Assembly (NCBI GenBank): GCA_001800905.1
Contig: MGWH01000003.1
Span: 190,968-254,967, forward strand
DNA: 64,000 bases
Reading direction: 5' to 3'
Source: Flavobacteria bacterium GWA2_35_26
Lineage (GTDB): Bacteria; Bacteroidota; Bacteroidia; Flavobacteriales; Flavobacteriaceae
Shown here: positions 52,023 to 60,467 of the stretch, piece by piece
Layout of the letters: the number at the start of each line of letters is the position of its first letter
Numbering within the stretch: the first letter of the stretch is position 1
The notes under the pieces: model-generated
The model's database searches: none
Told to the model about the DNA's origin: nothing
The model's input: the letters and a program-made list of their open reading frames with translations, nothing else
Program-made: the position numbers and the translations under genes

Positions 52023-54695
52023 TTACTTTATTATTATTTTTTTAACGGTAGTAGTTGGCCCATCGATTACGGTCAACAAATAGATTCCCGCTTGAACCGA
52101 TTCCAAATGAATGGCTTCATTAAATAACGGCGCGCTTGGAAATCCGTTTTCAAATATTTTTTTGCCCAATAGATCGTGGACTATAATAGTGACTCCAGCA
52201 TTAAATTGGCTAGAAAATAACACTACAAAATCGCCTTGATTAGGATTTGGATACACCATCACTTTGGTTAAATCAATCGGACTAAGCGCCATTGGAGTAA
52301 ACGATTTGGTACAAATGGATATCGTAGCCGAATTAATAATACCTGCATCACCAGCTATTGCATCCCTAACCCGTAAAGTCCAAGTTCCTGAGGAATTCAA
52401 TTCGTTAAATTGATACAAAGGTTCAAATGGGGCTACAGTTTGAACTGTTTGCTTCCCACAAATTATTGCACCTCCTAAATCGTCATATTTTAAAACCAAA
52501 CTTCCATTCGTATCGCCGCATCCATTTTCAAATAACTTCACCGTTTTTCCTTGTGGGTTAACCAACTCTATTTGGACATCTGACAAATAGCGATGGGTAA
52601 AATTCAAATCTACATTCACATCCGAAACTAGGCTGGAATTAGCAGGTACCATTATCGTTTTGGTTGTATAAGAATCCGATTCTGGAATGACGATAGGCGT
52701 TTCAAAGGCATAGGTAGCGCAACTAGATTCAATAGTATACCCAATAGCAAAAGGCTCTTTATTAATAGCGTAAAAAATATTATTTGTAGGTTCAATTAAA
52801 ATGCGACAATTTTTTCCCAAAATACCATTGGGAACAAAAATACGTTCTGAACCGTCATTGGGTGTATTTGATTTGAGGAAAATGGGAAAAGTTAGTCCGC
52901 CATCAATAGACAACTTAATATTGACATTGGCTGATCCTGGCAATTGATCTGTAGTATTAACAGCCCAATTAATCGTTTCAAGGCTTAACGGTTTCCATGA
53001 CAAATTACTCGTGTTTTGGGAAGTAATTTCAAACGGACCCTTAGACGCGTCAACGGTTACTGTCATAGCATCGGTATCGGTTTGAGCCAACCCAATACCG
53101 CCATTATCTCTTACCGTTATTGTAAAATGCATGGTTCGTGCCACATCAGCAACCGATTCCCATGAAGAGTTCAGATTATTTGTCACAACTTTTGCCAGCT
53201 CCGGCATAAAACGATTGGGAGAATTTGTTGGCGGGAACGACCTAAAGAGTGGTCCATCTTTTTTAGTTGGAAATGCAATACTATTATCTCCAAAACTAGT
53301 AGTAGCCGTATCATTTTGTTCCCAACAATAACTTAATCCTGCTCCATTTGGATTCGAACTAGATCCTTTTAATACAAATGGGGTGCTTTTGGGAATTACA
53401 AAATCCTCTCCAGCATTCGCTTTGTGTTTTGCTTTGGGGATAATTGAACTTACAGGGCAGCTTTTAGACGCAAGATTCTTACGAATTTGATCAATGCTGA
53501 CATATGCAAAATAGTCATCTGAATGACTTTGAATATTATAATCCGTCACGCCTGCATAACTCATAATTGTAGAGCCTCCTCCGGGTTCCACATTAACTCC
53601 TGTTCCTTCTGTCTCATGAGAAAAAGTATGATTGGCTCCCAATTGGTGCCCAATTTCATGTGCTACAAAATCAATATCAAAAGTGTCGCCTTCTGGTTTG
53701 CCATCAGCTGGTGAAGAAAATCCTCCGCCTTTGGCAACATCATTTATAGATACAGGATCTTGACACACACATCCAATACAGCCTGCATTACCCCCTCCAC
53801 CAGAAGCTCCAAATAAATGACCAATATCGTAATTAGCATTGCCAATTTTTGCAGTTAAATCCCGTTGCAATTCTAAATTCCAATTGCCATTAGCTCCACT
53901 ATTCGCTGGAGAAAAAGGATCGGTAGCTGGATTAGTATACAATAAAGCCGTAGTGGGAGAAATTAAATTTAAGTGCAGTGATAAATCCCTGTTGAAAATT
54001 CCGTTTACTCTGGTTAAAGTAGCATTTATGGCTTCTAGTGCTTGAAATGTTCCTCCAAAATACGCAGTGTATTCTGCCGTACAGGCTACTGCCAAACGTA
54101 AGGTTTTGTATGACTCCCCATTTGAAGTGGCTGCAGTTGTCAACTTACCCAAGGGTTTGTTGAGCGTTTTGTCCATCGTGGCACAATATAAAGCCAGCCC
54201 ATTAGACTTGTCATTGGAATCAAATACTGTATAAATCTCTTGATTTCCGGAAATTTTCTCAATAAATTCTGTCGGTTTATCGGAACGCAATACCATGGTT
54301 TGTATTCCTTTGGGCGAAAAGCTGCAATAAAGCGTAGCAGTTTTGTCTGATAAACTTGTACCAACATAGGCTTTAATAGAGGGAAATTGAGCTTGTAACT
54401 CCGCATCAAAATTAGAAAATTCGTGAATTTCATATTTTTCGAACTCCCCTTTTGTGTTGGGGATTTCAATCATAACTTGCGAAGCATTATTGGCTTCTTG
54501 AAGAGGTTCTAAAGTACTTTTAACAACTGCTTTATCCAATTCGAAAAGCAATTCCTTTTTTGAGGCACCATTTTCATTCCATCGTGAGGTTGCCAAATTG
54601 CTGCTAGCTGCCACCCTTTTCCAAGGAGATCCATTTTGGGAATGTATCAGGGAAAAAGAAAAGAAAAGTAGTGCAAATAGAAGGTGTCTTTTCAT
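52023..54695 (-). CDS. Secreted reprolysin-like metalloprotease with P-domain and T9SS sorting tail
   Basis: Started at ATG 54695 (MKRHLLFALLFF), giving a clean signal peptide ending LIHSQ; four more residues are possible from 54707. The 890-residue product has a propeptide region (about 25-190) and an M12B-like catalytic domain with zinc motif HEIGHQLGANHTFSH (about 345-359) and a downstream Met-turn (MSYAGVTDY). Next come beta domains, a proprotein-convertase P-like domain (about 655-805) and a T9SS sorting tail (VYPNPNQGDFVVLF from about 817). It is probably exported by the Por system as a secreted or cell-surface protease. Confidence 0.92.
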   Translation of the reverse strand: MKRHLLFALLFFSFSLIHSQNGSPWKRVAASSNLATSRWNENGASKKELLFELDKAVVKSTLEPLQEANNASQVMIEIPNTKGEFEKYEIHEFSNFDAELQAQFPSIKAYVGTSLSDKTATLYCSFSPKGIQTMVLRSDKPTEFIEKISGNQEIYTVFDSNDKSNGLALYCATMDKTLNKPLGKLTTAATSNGESYKTLRLAVACTAEYTAYFGGTFQALEAINATLTRVNGIFNRDLSLHLNLISPTTALLYTNPATDPFSPANSGANGNWNLELQRDLTAKIGNANYDIGHLFGASGGGGNAGCIGCVCQDPVSINDVAKGGGFSSPADGKPEGDTFDIDFVAHEIGHQLGANHTFSHETEGTGVNVEPGGGSTIMSYAGVTDYNIQSHSDDYFAYVSIDQIRKNLASKSCPVSSIIPKAKHKANAGEDFVIPKSTPFVLKGSSSNPNGAGLSYCWEQNDTATTSFGDNSIAFPTKKDGPLFRSFPPTNSPNRFMPELAKVVTNNLNSSWESVADVARTMHFTITVRDNGGIGLAQTDTDAMTVTVDASKGPFEITSQNTSNLSWKPLSLETINWAVNTTDQLPGSANVNIKLSIDGGLTFPIFLKSNTPNDGSERIFVPNGILGKNCRILIEPTNNIFYAINKEPFAIGYTIESSCATYAFETPIVIPESDSYTTKTIMVPANSSLVSDVNVDLNFTHRYLSDVQIELVNPQGKTVKLFENGCGDTNGSLVLKYDDLGGAIICGKQTVQTVAPFEPLYQFNELNSSGTWTLRVRDAIAGDAGIINSATISICTKSFTPMALSPIDLTKVMVYPNPNQGDFVVLFSSQFNAGVTIIVHDLLGKKIFENGFPSAPLFNEAIHLESVQAGIYLLTVIDGPTTTVKKIIIK

Positions 54696-54718
54696 AAATT
54701 TAGGCAACTCGTGTTTGT

Positions 54719-54763
54719 CAAAATTAGGTTATTGATTTAAAATGGGTATTCTAAATTTAGAAT
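54719..54763 (-). promoter_or_regulatory. Putative protease promoter with 16-bp palindrome
   Basis: The minus strand reads TAATTTTG at 54726-54719, a full -7 match. The 16-bp perfect palindrome ATTCTAAATTTAGAAT at 54748-54763 covers the expected -33 and upstream region, a plausible repressor or activator site. AT-rich palindromes also occur by chance. Confidence 0.4.
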
Positions 54764-54864
54764 TTTATTTATAAAAATACGGTTTTGAATTTCTTTTTTA
54801 CCAATAGTATGCTATTGACCTCAAAAGGAATTGATTTTGAAACGAAATTTCGAATAGATTAGCT

Positions 54865-54872
54865 TAAATTTG
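54865..54872 (+). promoter_or_regulatory. Putative ribF promoter -7 box
   Basis: TAAATTTG, a full -7 match, 25 bases before the TTG start at 54898. -33 TTG is not at the expected spacing. Confidence 0.5.
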
Positions 54873-54897
54873 CAGCCAAAATAATTAGGAAACCAAC

Positions 54898-55830
54898 TTG
54901 AAAATTTTTCATTCTATAAACGAATTCCATTCTGACAAAAAAACCATAGTAACACTAGGTACTTTTGACGGAGTCCATTTGGGTCACGCAGCCATTCTAA
55001 AAAAGCTGACTCAAAACACGCATAATGGAACCTTTGAAAGTACGGTACTTACTTTTTTTCCGCATCCAAGAATGGTGTTGCAAGGTAAATCTGATTTGAA
55101 ATTACTGAACACCATCAATGAAAAGATCGATTTGTTAGAAAAAATTGGAATTGACAATCTAATTATCCATCCCTTTGACGAAAAATTTGCTGAATTAAAT
55201 GCAGAAGAATTTGTTTCAACGATTTTAGTAAACCAACTTCGAGTTCAAAAAATTATCATTGGCTACGACCATCGCTTTGGGAAAAACAGAACCGCCAATA
55301 TTGATGACCTCATCAATTTTGGCACCCAATATGGTTTTGAGGTAGAGCAAATTTCAGCCCAAGAAATTGACGAAATATCCATTAGCTCTACCAAAATCAG
55401 AACTGCTCTTGAAGAAGGAGACATTCAATTAGCCAATGAATACTTGGGGTACAGCTATTTTTTAAGCGGAACGGTAGTCAAAGGAAAACAGTTAGGGAGA
55501 ACGATTGGCTTCCCAACAGCCAATATTTCATTAGAAGAAGACTACAAATTAGTGCCTCAAAATGGCGTTTATGTAGTTCGTTCGGAAATAGACAGCAAGA
55601 CTATTTATGGTATGATGAATATTGGGTTCAACCCAACGGTTCAAGGAAAACAGAAAACTATTGAAGTGCATTTGTTTGACTTTGATACTGATATTTACAA
55701 TCGTAAAATCCAGGTTGCTATTTTACAACGCATTCGTTCAGAAAAGAAATTTGAGTCGGTTGAAGTATTAAAAGAACAGCTAAAAAAAGACGAAGCGTTT
55801 TCGCTACATTATTTAAACCAAATAGAATAG
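54898..55830 (+). CDS. ribF: Bifunctional riboflavin kinase/FAD synthetase
   Basis: Makes FMN then FAD from riboflavin. 310 residues, beginning with TTG at 54898 (KIFHSINEFHSD follows); no ATG is available before the conserved core. The N-terminal FAD synthetase has TLGTFDGVHLGHAAIL (about 20-35) and HPFDEKFAELNAEEFV; the C-terminal riboflavin kinase has LGRTIGFPTANISL (about 199-212) and MMNIGFNPTVQGKQKTIEVH. FAD from this enzyme would supply the flavoproteins of the window, but no shared regulation is visible. Confidence 0.96.
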   Translation: MKIFHSINEFHSDKKTIVTLGTFDGVHLGHAAILKKLTQNTHNGTFESTVLTFFPHPRMVLQGKSDLKLLNTINEKIDLLEKIGIDNLIIHPFDEKFAELNAEEFVSTILVNQLRVQKIIIGYDHRFGKNRTANIDDLINFGTQYGFEVEQISAQEIDEISISSTKIRTALEEGDIQLANEYLGYSYFLSGTVVKGKQLGRTIGFPTANISLEEDYKLVPQNGVYVVRSEIDSKTIYGMMNIGFNPTVQGKQKTIEVHLFDFDTDIYNRKIQVAILQRIRSEKKFESVEVLKEQLKKDEAFSLHYLNQIE

Positions 55831-55858
55831 AGTAAAGAAGGCTTTTGAATAAGCGCCA

Positions 55859-55889
55859 TTGCTTGTTTGAAACAATTTGATTACTTTTG
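55859..55889 (+). promoter_or_regulatory. bioB promoter
   Basis: TTG at 55859-55861 and TACTTTTG at 55882-55889, 20 bases apart, match both boxes. The predicted transcript starts near 55896, excluding the in-frame ATG at 55887 and supporting the one at 55908. No BirA-type palindrome was recognised. Confidence 0.75.
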
Positions 55890-55907
55890 ATACATAAAAT
55901 TACACCC

Positions 55908-56993
55908 ATGAGCATTACAAAACACGATTGGACAAAAGAAGAAATTATCGCAATTTATAACAGACCTATGATGGACTTGTTGTATGACGCAGCTACCATT
56001 CATAGAGAAAATCACGATCCGAACGTGGTGCAAGTTTCTACTTTATTGTCTATCAAAACTGGTGGATGTTCTGAAGATTGTGGGTATTGTCCACAAGCAG
56101 CGCGTTACAATACCAATGTAGAAGGTAATGATTTAATGACGGTGAACCAGATAAAAGCACAAGCTTTGAACGCAAAATCAGCTGGGTCTTCTCGCGTATG
56201 TATGGGAGCGGCTTGGAGAAATGTAAAAGACGGGCCCGAATTTGACCAAGTGTTAGAAATGGTGCGTACCATCAATAAATTAGACATGGAAGTATGTTGT
56301 ACTTTGGGGATGATTACTGAAAACCAAGCACAGCGTTTAGCCGAAGCTGGTTTGTATGCATACAACCACAATTTAGATACATCAGAAGAATATTATAAAG
56401 AAGTGATTTCGACTCGCGGTTTCGAAGACCGTTTGCAAACTATTGAAAATGTTCGTAAAACGAATGTTACGGTTTGTAGTGGCGGAATTATCGGAATGGG
56501 AGAAAGTATCGAAGACAGAGCAGGAATGCTTGTTGCTCTTTCTACATTGAATCCACAACCAGAATCTGTGCCAATTAACGCTTTAGTAGCGGTAGATGGA
56601 ACTCCATTGGAAGATGAAGAGCCAGTTGAAATTTGGGAAATGATACGAATGGTAGCCACTACTCGTATTGTAATGCCTGAAACACAAGTGCGTTTGTCTG
56701 CGGGAAGAACCAATATGAGTCGCGAAGGTCAAGCCATGTGTTTCTTTGCTGGTGCCAATTCTATTTTTGCCGGAAATAAATTATTGACTACTCCAAATCC
56801 AGATGTGAATGAAGACATGAAAATGTTTGAAACATTAGGATTGCAACCACAAAAACCATTTACTAAAATGGTTCAACCACCAACAGTAGAAGCTGAGGAT
56901 TCGCAATTTGTTGCCTTAGGCGAAAAACCAAAATGGACGCGTCCAGGGCACAAAATCGAAAGAAATGTAGAGGCTTCTATAAAAGGAAAATAA
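55908..56993 (+). CDS. bioB: Biotin synthase
   Basis: Radical SAM enzyme inserting sulphur into dethiobiotin to form biotin. 361 residues from ATG 55908. The SAM cluster motif CSEDCGYCPQ (about residues 52-61) is complete. RVCMGAAWRNVK, YAYNHNLDTSEEYYKEV and RLSAGRTNMSREGQAMCFFA (about 262-281) are conserved. It is alone here with its own promoter, about 4 kb from the bioFDA operon. Confidence 0.97.
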   Translation: MSITKHDWTKEEIIAIYNRPMMDLLYDAATIHRENHDPNVVQVSTLLSIKTGGCSEDCGYCPQAARYNTNVEGNDLMTVNQIKAQALNAKSAGSSRVCMGAAWRNVKDGPEFDQVLEMVRTINKLDMEVCCTLGMITENQAQRLAEAGLYAYNHNLDTSEEYYKEVISTRGFEDRLQTIENVRKTNVTVCSGGIIGMGESIEDRAGMLVALSTLNPQPESVPINALVAVDGTPLEDEEPVEIWEMIRMVATTRIVMPETQVRLSAGRTNMSREGQAMCFFAGANSIFAGNKLLTTPNPDVNEDMKMFETLGLQPQKPFTKMVQPPTVEAEDSQFVALGEKPKWTRPGHKIERNVEASIKGK

Positions 56994-57011
56994 ACATTGA
57001 ACTCAAATATA

Positions 57012-57049
57012 AAAAAAGCTTCCAGCCTGAAAAGACTGGAAGCTTTTTT
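57012..57049. terminator. Bidirectional terminator between bioB and the delta-60 repeat gene
   Basis: A 14-bp perfect stem (core aaagcttccag with ctggaagcttt), 10-base loop and flanking A/T runs on both sides. It lies 19 bases past bioB and 2 bases past the stop of the convergent gene. Confidence 0.88.
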
Positions 57050-57050
57050 A

Positions 57051-59825
57051 TTAAAATAACAATTTACAACTGATTTTCTCTCCCGTTTCTAAAGTAATTT
57101 GAATGATAATAACTTTCGTTTTCCAAAGCGAAGCTTCAACACTATGAGTTTTTGTATTTAATCGTTGTGCTTGATACAATTGCTTTCCCTCTAATGAAAA
57201 TAGAACAACTGAACTGATTTTATCTTTTGTTGTGCTGATCTGAATTTGATTAGTACGAGTTACAATTTGTACCTCATCGGTTAATTTTTCAGCAACTTCA
57301 TTTGTATTTTTAAAACGCAACACCAATCGATTGTCAAAAGTTCCTTGAGCACTGGTAAAGGAATAGCTGCCTTTTTTTAAATCATGGATTGTGGATTGCT
57401 TTTGATCTTCTAAATAAATAGTTTGACTGGTAAATAACCCGTCCAAATCGTCTAAACTAATAGTGTAAATACCTTCTTGTTTGACTCTAAAGCCAATTGG
57501 AATAAAATCCGAATCATCAAAGGGCAAGGCTCTGGCTTGAATACTGTTTTTGAATGTTGCATTTAGACTGTAAAAATCCAATTCTTGATTGCTATCTAAA
57601 GAAATGCCGTCAAAAAGTTTGTCCTGTTCATTCGTGGCACCGGTGGCATAACCCAGCAGAAGTTGTTTAAAAAGTCCTTTTGTATTGGATAAATTTAACC
57701 AAATGCGGTGTTTTTCAAAGTTAGAAGTTGGTGCCGTTTTTAAAAAATTCCCGTTTTTAAAAAATTGATTGTTCTCCCCTTTAATTCGCATTGCATTTTT
57801 AAAGACTATCGTTCCTTGTTGATTGGAACCCAAAGCAAAAAAAGCTTGGCCTGATGCAATTGTACCCGTCGGGATGGAGTTATTTATTCCATTGCTTTTT
57901 GCTGCGGTACCCACTCCCCCAAAAAGAGTATAGACCGCATAATCATCTGACGTATACTGGCCCTTTTCACTGGGGGTATTGTGCGTCCAAAAATACAGAC
58001 TCCCCTGCACTACCTTTTGGTTTTCCAAAATAAATGCATCAGCATCTAGTGCCGAAGGATACGGATTGCCAATTAATATTGGATTCGTCGATTTTTCTAT
58101 TGGCAATGAAATCAACCCATTATTGGGAACGCCAGAAAACACCGCTTCAAAAATAAATGGTGCTGTTGATGATAAAGGTGCTGGAGCTTGAAAAATATAG
58201 CCTTTACCTAAAGTCATATTAGTATTTGCCAATTCATATTGCCACTGATTCGACTGATAATTAAACGAATAAAAAGTGGAACTGGAAAAATTGGTTACAA
58301 GTTGCTGCAGTTGTTGACCTGCAACTGGCGAAGCCCAATAGGTATAATCGGTAGTAGTGACAGGTGAAGTGTTACGCTTGAATTGAATTATTCCGGTATT
58401 TTCAACAGAATCATCCGTTTGGTAAAAGGAAGCGTTATTTTCAAAAATTAAAGTTCCCCCTCCAGAATAGTGCGAACCCAATTCCAATGTAACTCCTGTA
58501 GCAACTTTTACAGTTACTCCTGAATTCACCAAACAACTGCAGGCTTTACTGTCATTTAACAGGTCGAAATTCGCATTAAAAACAATCGCTTTTTCTACAG
58601 TAGGCAATCCATTACTCCAAGACGTGCCGTTCCAAACGGTTTCCTCTTGGCAAAACAACAACTTAGCCATACGATTCTTGGCAATTCCAGAAACCAAACT
58701 AAAGTCACCTACAATAACGGCTCCTCCTGAAAACAAACAAATGCTATTAACTTGTCCACTAGGAAGGATTGCAAACGTTCCGTCGAAATTTCCATTGGGT
58801 AAAATCTGAATCATGCGTTTTACTGCAGTACCATTATAATTACCTGAAAAAGATCCGCCTACAAGCATTTTACCATTGGTTTGAATAGCAATCGAACGTA
58901 CGGTTCCGTTACTAAAACCTGAACCAGAATTAAACGAACTATCTTGACTTCCATTCGTATTTAATCGCACAATTCGTTTATTGGATTGCCCATTATAAGT
59001 AGAAAATGAACCTCCAATTACAATTTTTCCATCCTTTTGTAATGCCATGGCATAAATTGGACTGCTAAAGCCCGTTCCAACAGAAAAACTACTGTCGACA
59101 GACCCATTCAAATTTAATCGAATTAATTTACTGGATGCTTTTCCGTCAAAGATGGTAAAATCGCCACCTACCAAAACCTTTCCATCGGTTTGCAGTAACA
59201 ACAAATTAGGCGTGTCATTGGGATTCGTTCCAATGGTAAAACTACTATCCAAATCTCCGTTTGGAAACAAACGAATGACTTTATTTACAGCTAGTCCATT
59301 GTATTTACTAAAACTCCCAGCAGCTATAATTGAGCCGTCGGGCTGCAGCACAATGGAATACACAGTGAAATTAAATCCAGTTCCAGTGTTAAATGAAGTA
59401 TCTAAGGTGCCGTCAAAATTCAACCGGATCAAACGATTCACAGTAACCCCATTATATTTAGTGAAATTACCAGCTACTAGAAGTTTACCATCTGGAAGCA
59501 CAACGACATCTTTCACCGTATTATCTGGTCCAGATTGATTGGGATTGAAAGTCAAATCTAAATTCCCTTTTGCCGTAAGTTTAACAATACCGTTAACCGA
59601 AATTCCATTGAATTGAGTAAAACTTCCAAAGACAATATAACCTCCGTCGGGCAATGAGATAATTTTATCCACCTCTTTGTCAAAACCGGTACCTAAAAGA
59701 CCTTGGTCGAACGAATTAAAATTAGGATCTACTTGTACATTTTGGCCATAGCCAAAAAAGGAAAGAAAAAAGAATAGCACATAGACTACCCTGATTTGGG
59801 GTTGGAATTGGGAAAAGTATAACAT
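57051..59825 (-). CDS. Large secreted delta-60 repeat protein with T9SS-like tail
   Basis: A 924-residue protein with a signal peptide ending FFGYGQ (about residue 28). Repeats of about 50-60 residues fill residues 35-390 (for example VLPDGKLLVAGNFTKYNGVT and LQPDGSIIAAGSFSKYNGLA), matching the delta-60 repeat family, likely a beta-propeller. A large middle region of unknown fold follows (390-830), and a C-terminal domain of about 90 residues resembles a T9SS sorting tail (VVLFSLEGKQLYQAQ). Surface or secreted, function unknown; a similar repeat occurs in adhesins. Confidence 0.85.
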   Translation of the reverse strand: MLYFSQFQPQIRVVYVLFFFLSFFGYGQNVQVDPNFNSFDQGLLGTGFDKEVDKIISLPDGGYIVFGSFTQFNGISVNGIVKLTAKGNLDLTFNPNQSGPDNTVKDVVVLPDGKLLVAGNFTKYNGVTVNRLIRLNFDGTLDTSFNTGTGFNFTVYSIVLQPDGSIIAAGSFSKYNGLAVNKVIRLFPNGDLDSSFTIGTNPNDTPNLLLLQTDGKVLVGGDFTIFDGKASSKLIRLNLNGSVDSSFSVGTGFSSPIYAMALQKDGKIVIGGSFSTYNGQSNKRIVRLNTNGSQDSSFNSGSGFSNGTVRSIAIQTNGKMLVGGSFSGNYNGTAVKRMIQILPNGNFDGTFAILPSGQVNSICLFSGGAVIVGDFSLVSGIAKNRMAKLLFCQEETVWNGTSWSNGLPTVEKAIVFNANFDLLNDSKACSCLVNSGVTVKVATGVTLELGSHYSGGGTLIFENNASFYQTDDSVENTGIIQFKRNTSPVTTTDYTYWASPVAGQQLQQLVTNFSSSTFYSFNYQSNQWQYELANTNMTLGKGYIFQAPAPLSSTAPFIFEAVFSGVPNNGLISLPIEKSTNPILIGNPYPSALDADAFILENQKVVQGSLYFWTHNTPSEKGQYTSDDYAVYTLFGGVGTAAKSNGINNSIPTGTIASGQAFFALGSNQQGTIVFKNAMRIKGENNQFFKNGNFLKTAPTSNFEKHRIWLNLSNTKGLFKQLLLGYATGATNEQDKLFDGISLDSNQELDFYSLNATFKNSIQARALPFDDSDFIPIGFRVKQEGIYTISLDDLDGLFTSQTIYLEDQKQSTIHDLKKGSYSFTSAQGTFDNRLVLRFKNTNEVAEKLTDEVQIVTRTNQIQISTTKDKISSVVLFSLEGKQLYQAQRLNTKTHSVEASLWKTKVIIIQITLETGEKISCKLLF

Positions 59826-59876
59826 AAAGGGGGCACTTTAAATTATGATATAATGTATGTAATCAACTAGTTACTA

Positions 59877-59884
59877 CAAATATA
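59877..59884 (-). promoter_or_regulatory. Putative -7 box for the delta-60 repeat gene
   Basis: The minus strand reads TATATTTG, a full -7 match, 51 bases before the ATG at 59825; -33 not clear. Confidence 0.45.
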
Positions 59885-59990
59885 ACTTAAAAAATAATAC
59901 ATTCTAATAGTATAATTAATTGATTTTAGGAAAGCCAAAAGAGTGCAATCCAAAAAATTTACTTACTTTTCGTGTATTAAAAACACCCCC

Positions 59991-60467
59991 ATGAGTGATG
60001 TCAATTCCGTTAAAGAAGCGATTCATAAAATAGAACATTTCTGTGCCTATCAAGAGCGTTGCCACGACGAAGTAGTGCAAAAATTACGCTCCATGAAAAT
60101 GGATTCGAATGAAATTGACAAAATTCTAGCGCATTTAATTCAGGAAAATTACCTGAACGAAAGTCGGTTTGCTTGTAGTTTTGCCCGTGGCAAACACCGC
60201 ATTAAATTCTGGGGAAAAGTGCGCATCGTTAACGAATTGAAATTCAGAAACATCTCCACCTACAACATCAATTTGGCCCTCAAAGAAATAACTGCTGAAG
60301 AATACGACGCAAATTTCAATGCTTTAGCCGAACGAAATTGGCATTCCATCAAAGAAACTAACGGACTTAAAAAACGCAAAAAATACTGTGATTTCTTATT
60401 GCGAAAAGGCTACGAAAGTAATTTGGTATACGAAAAAGTAAAAGAATTAGAAGCGCAAATTAAATAG
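59991..60467 (+). CDS. recX: RecX family regulatory protein
   Basis: Modulator of RecA. Started at ATG 59991 (MSDVNSVKEAI), as the extra 16 residues of the frame from 59943 do not fit the family. 158 residues of three-helix RecX repeats (CAYQERCHDEVVQKLRSM near 18-35, YLNESRFACSFARGKHRIKF near 54-73, where NESRFA is diagnostic). It converges on the ketoacyl synthase gene and overlaps its end by 8 bases. No recA is in the window. Confidence 0.9.
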   Translation: MSDVNSVKEAIHKIEHFCAYQERCHDEVVQKLRSMKMDSNEIDKILAHLIQENYLNESRFACSFARGKHRIKFWGKVRIVNELKFRNISTYNINLALKEITAEEYDANFNALAERNWHSIKETNGLKKRKKYCDFLLRKGYESNLVYEKVKELEAQIK

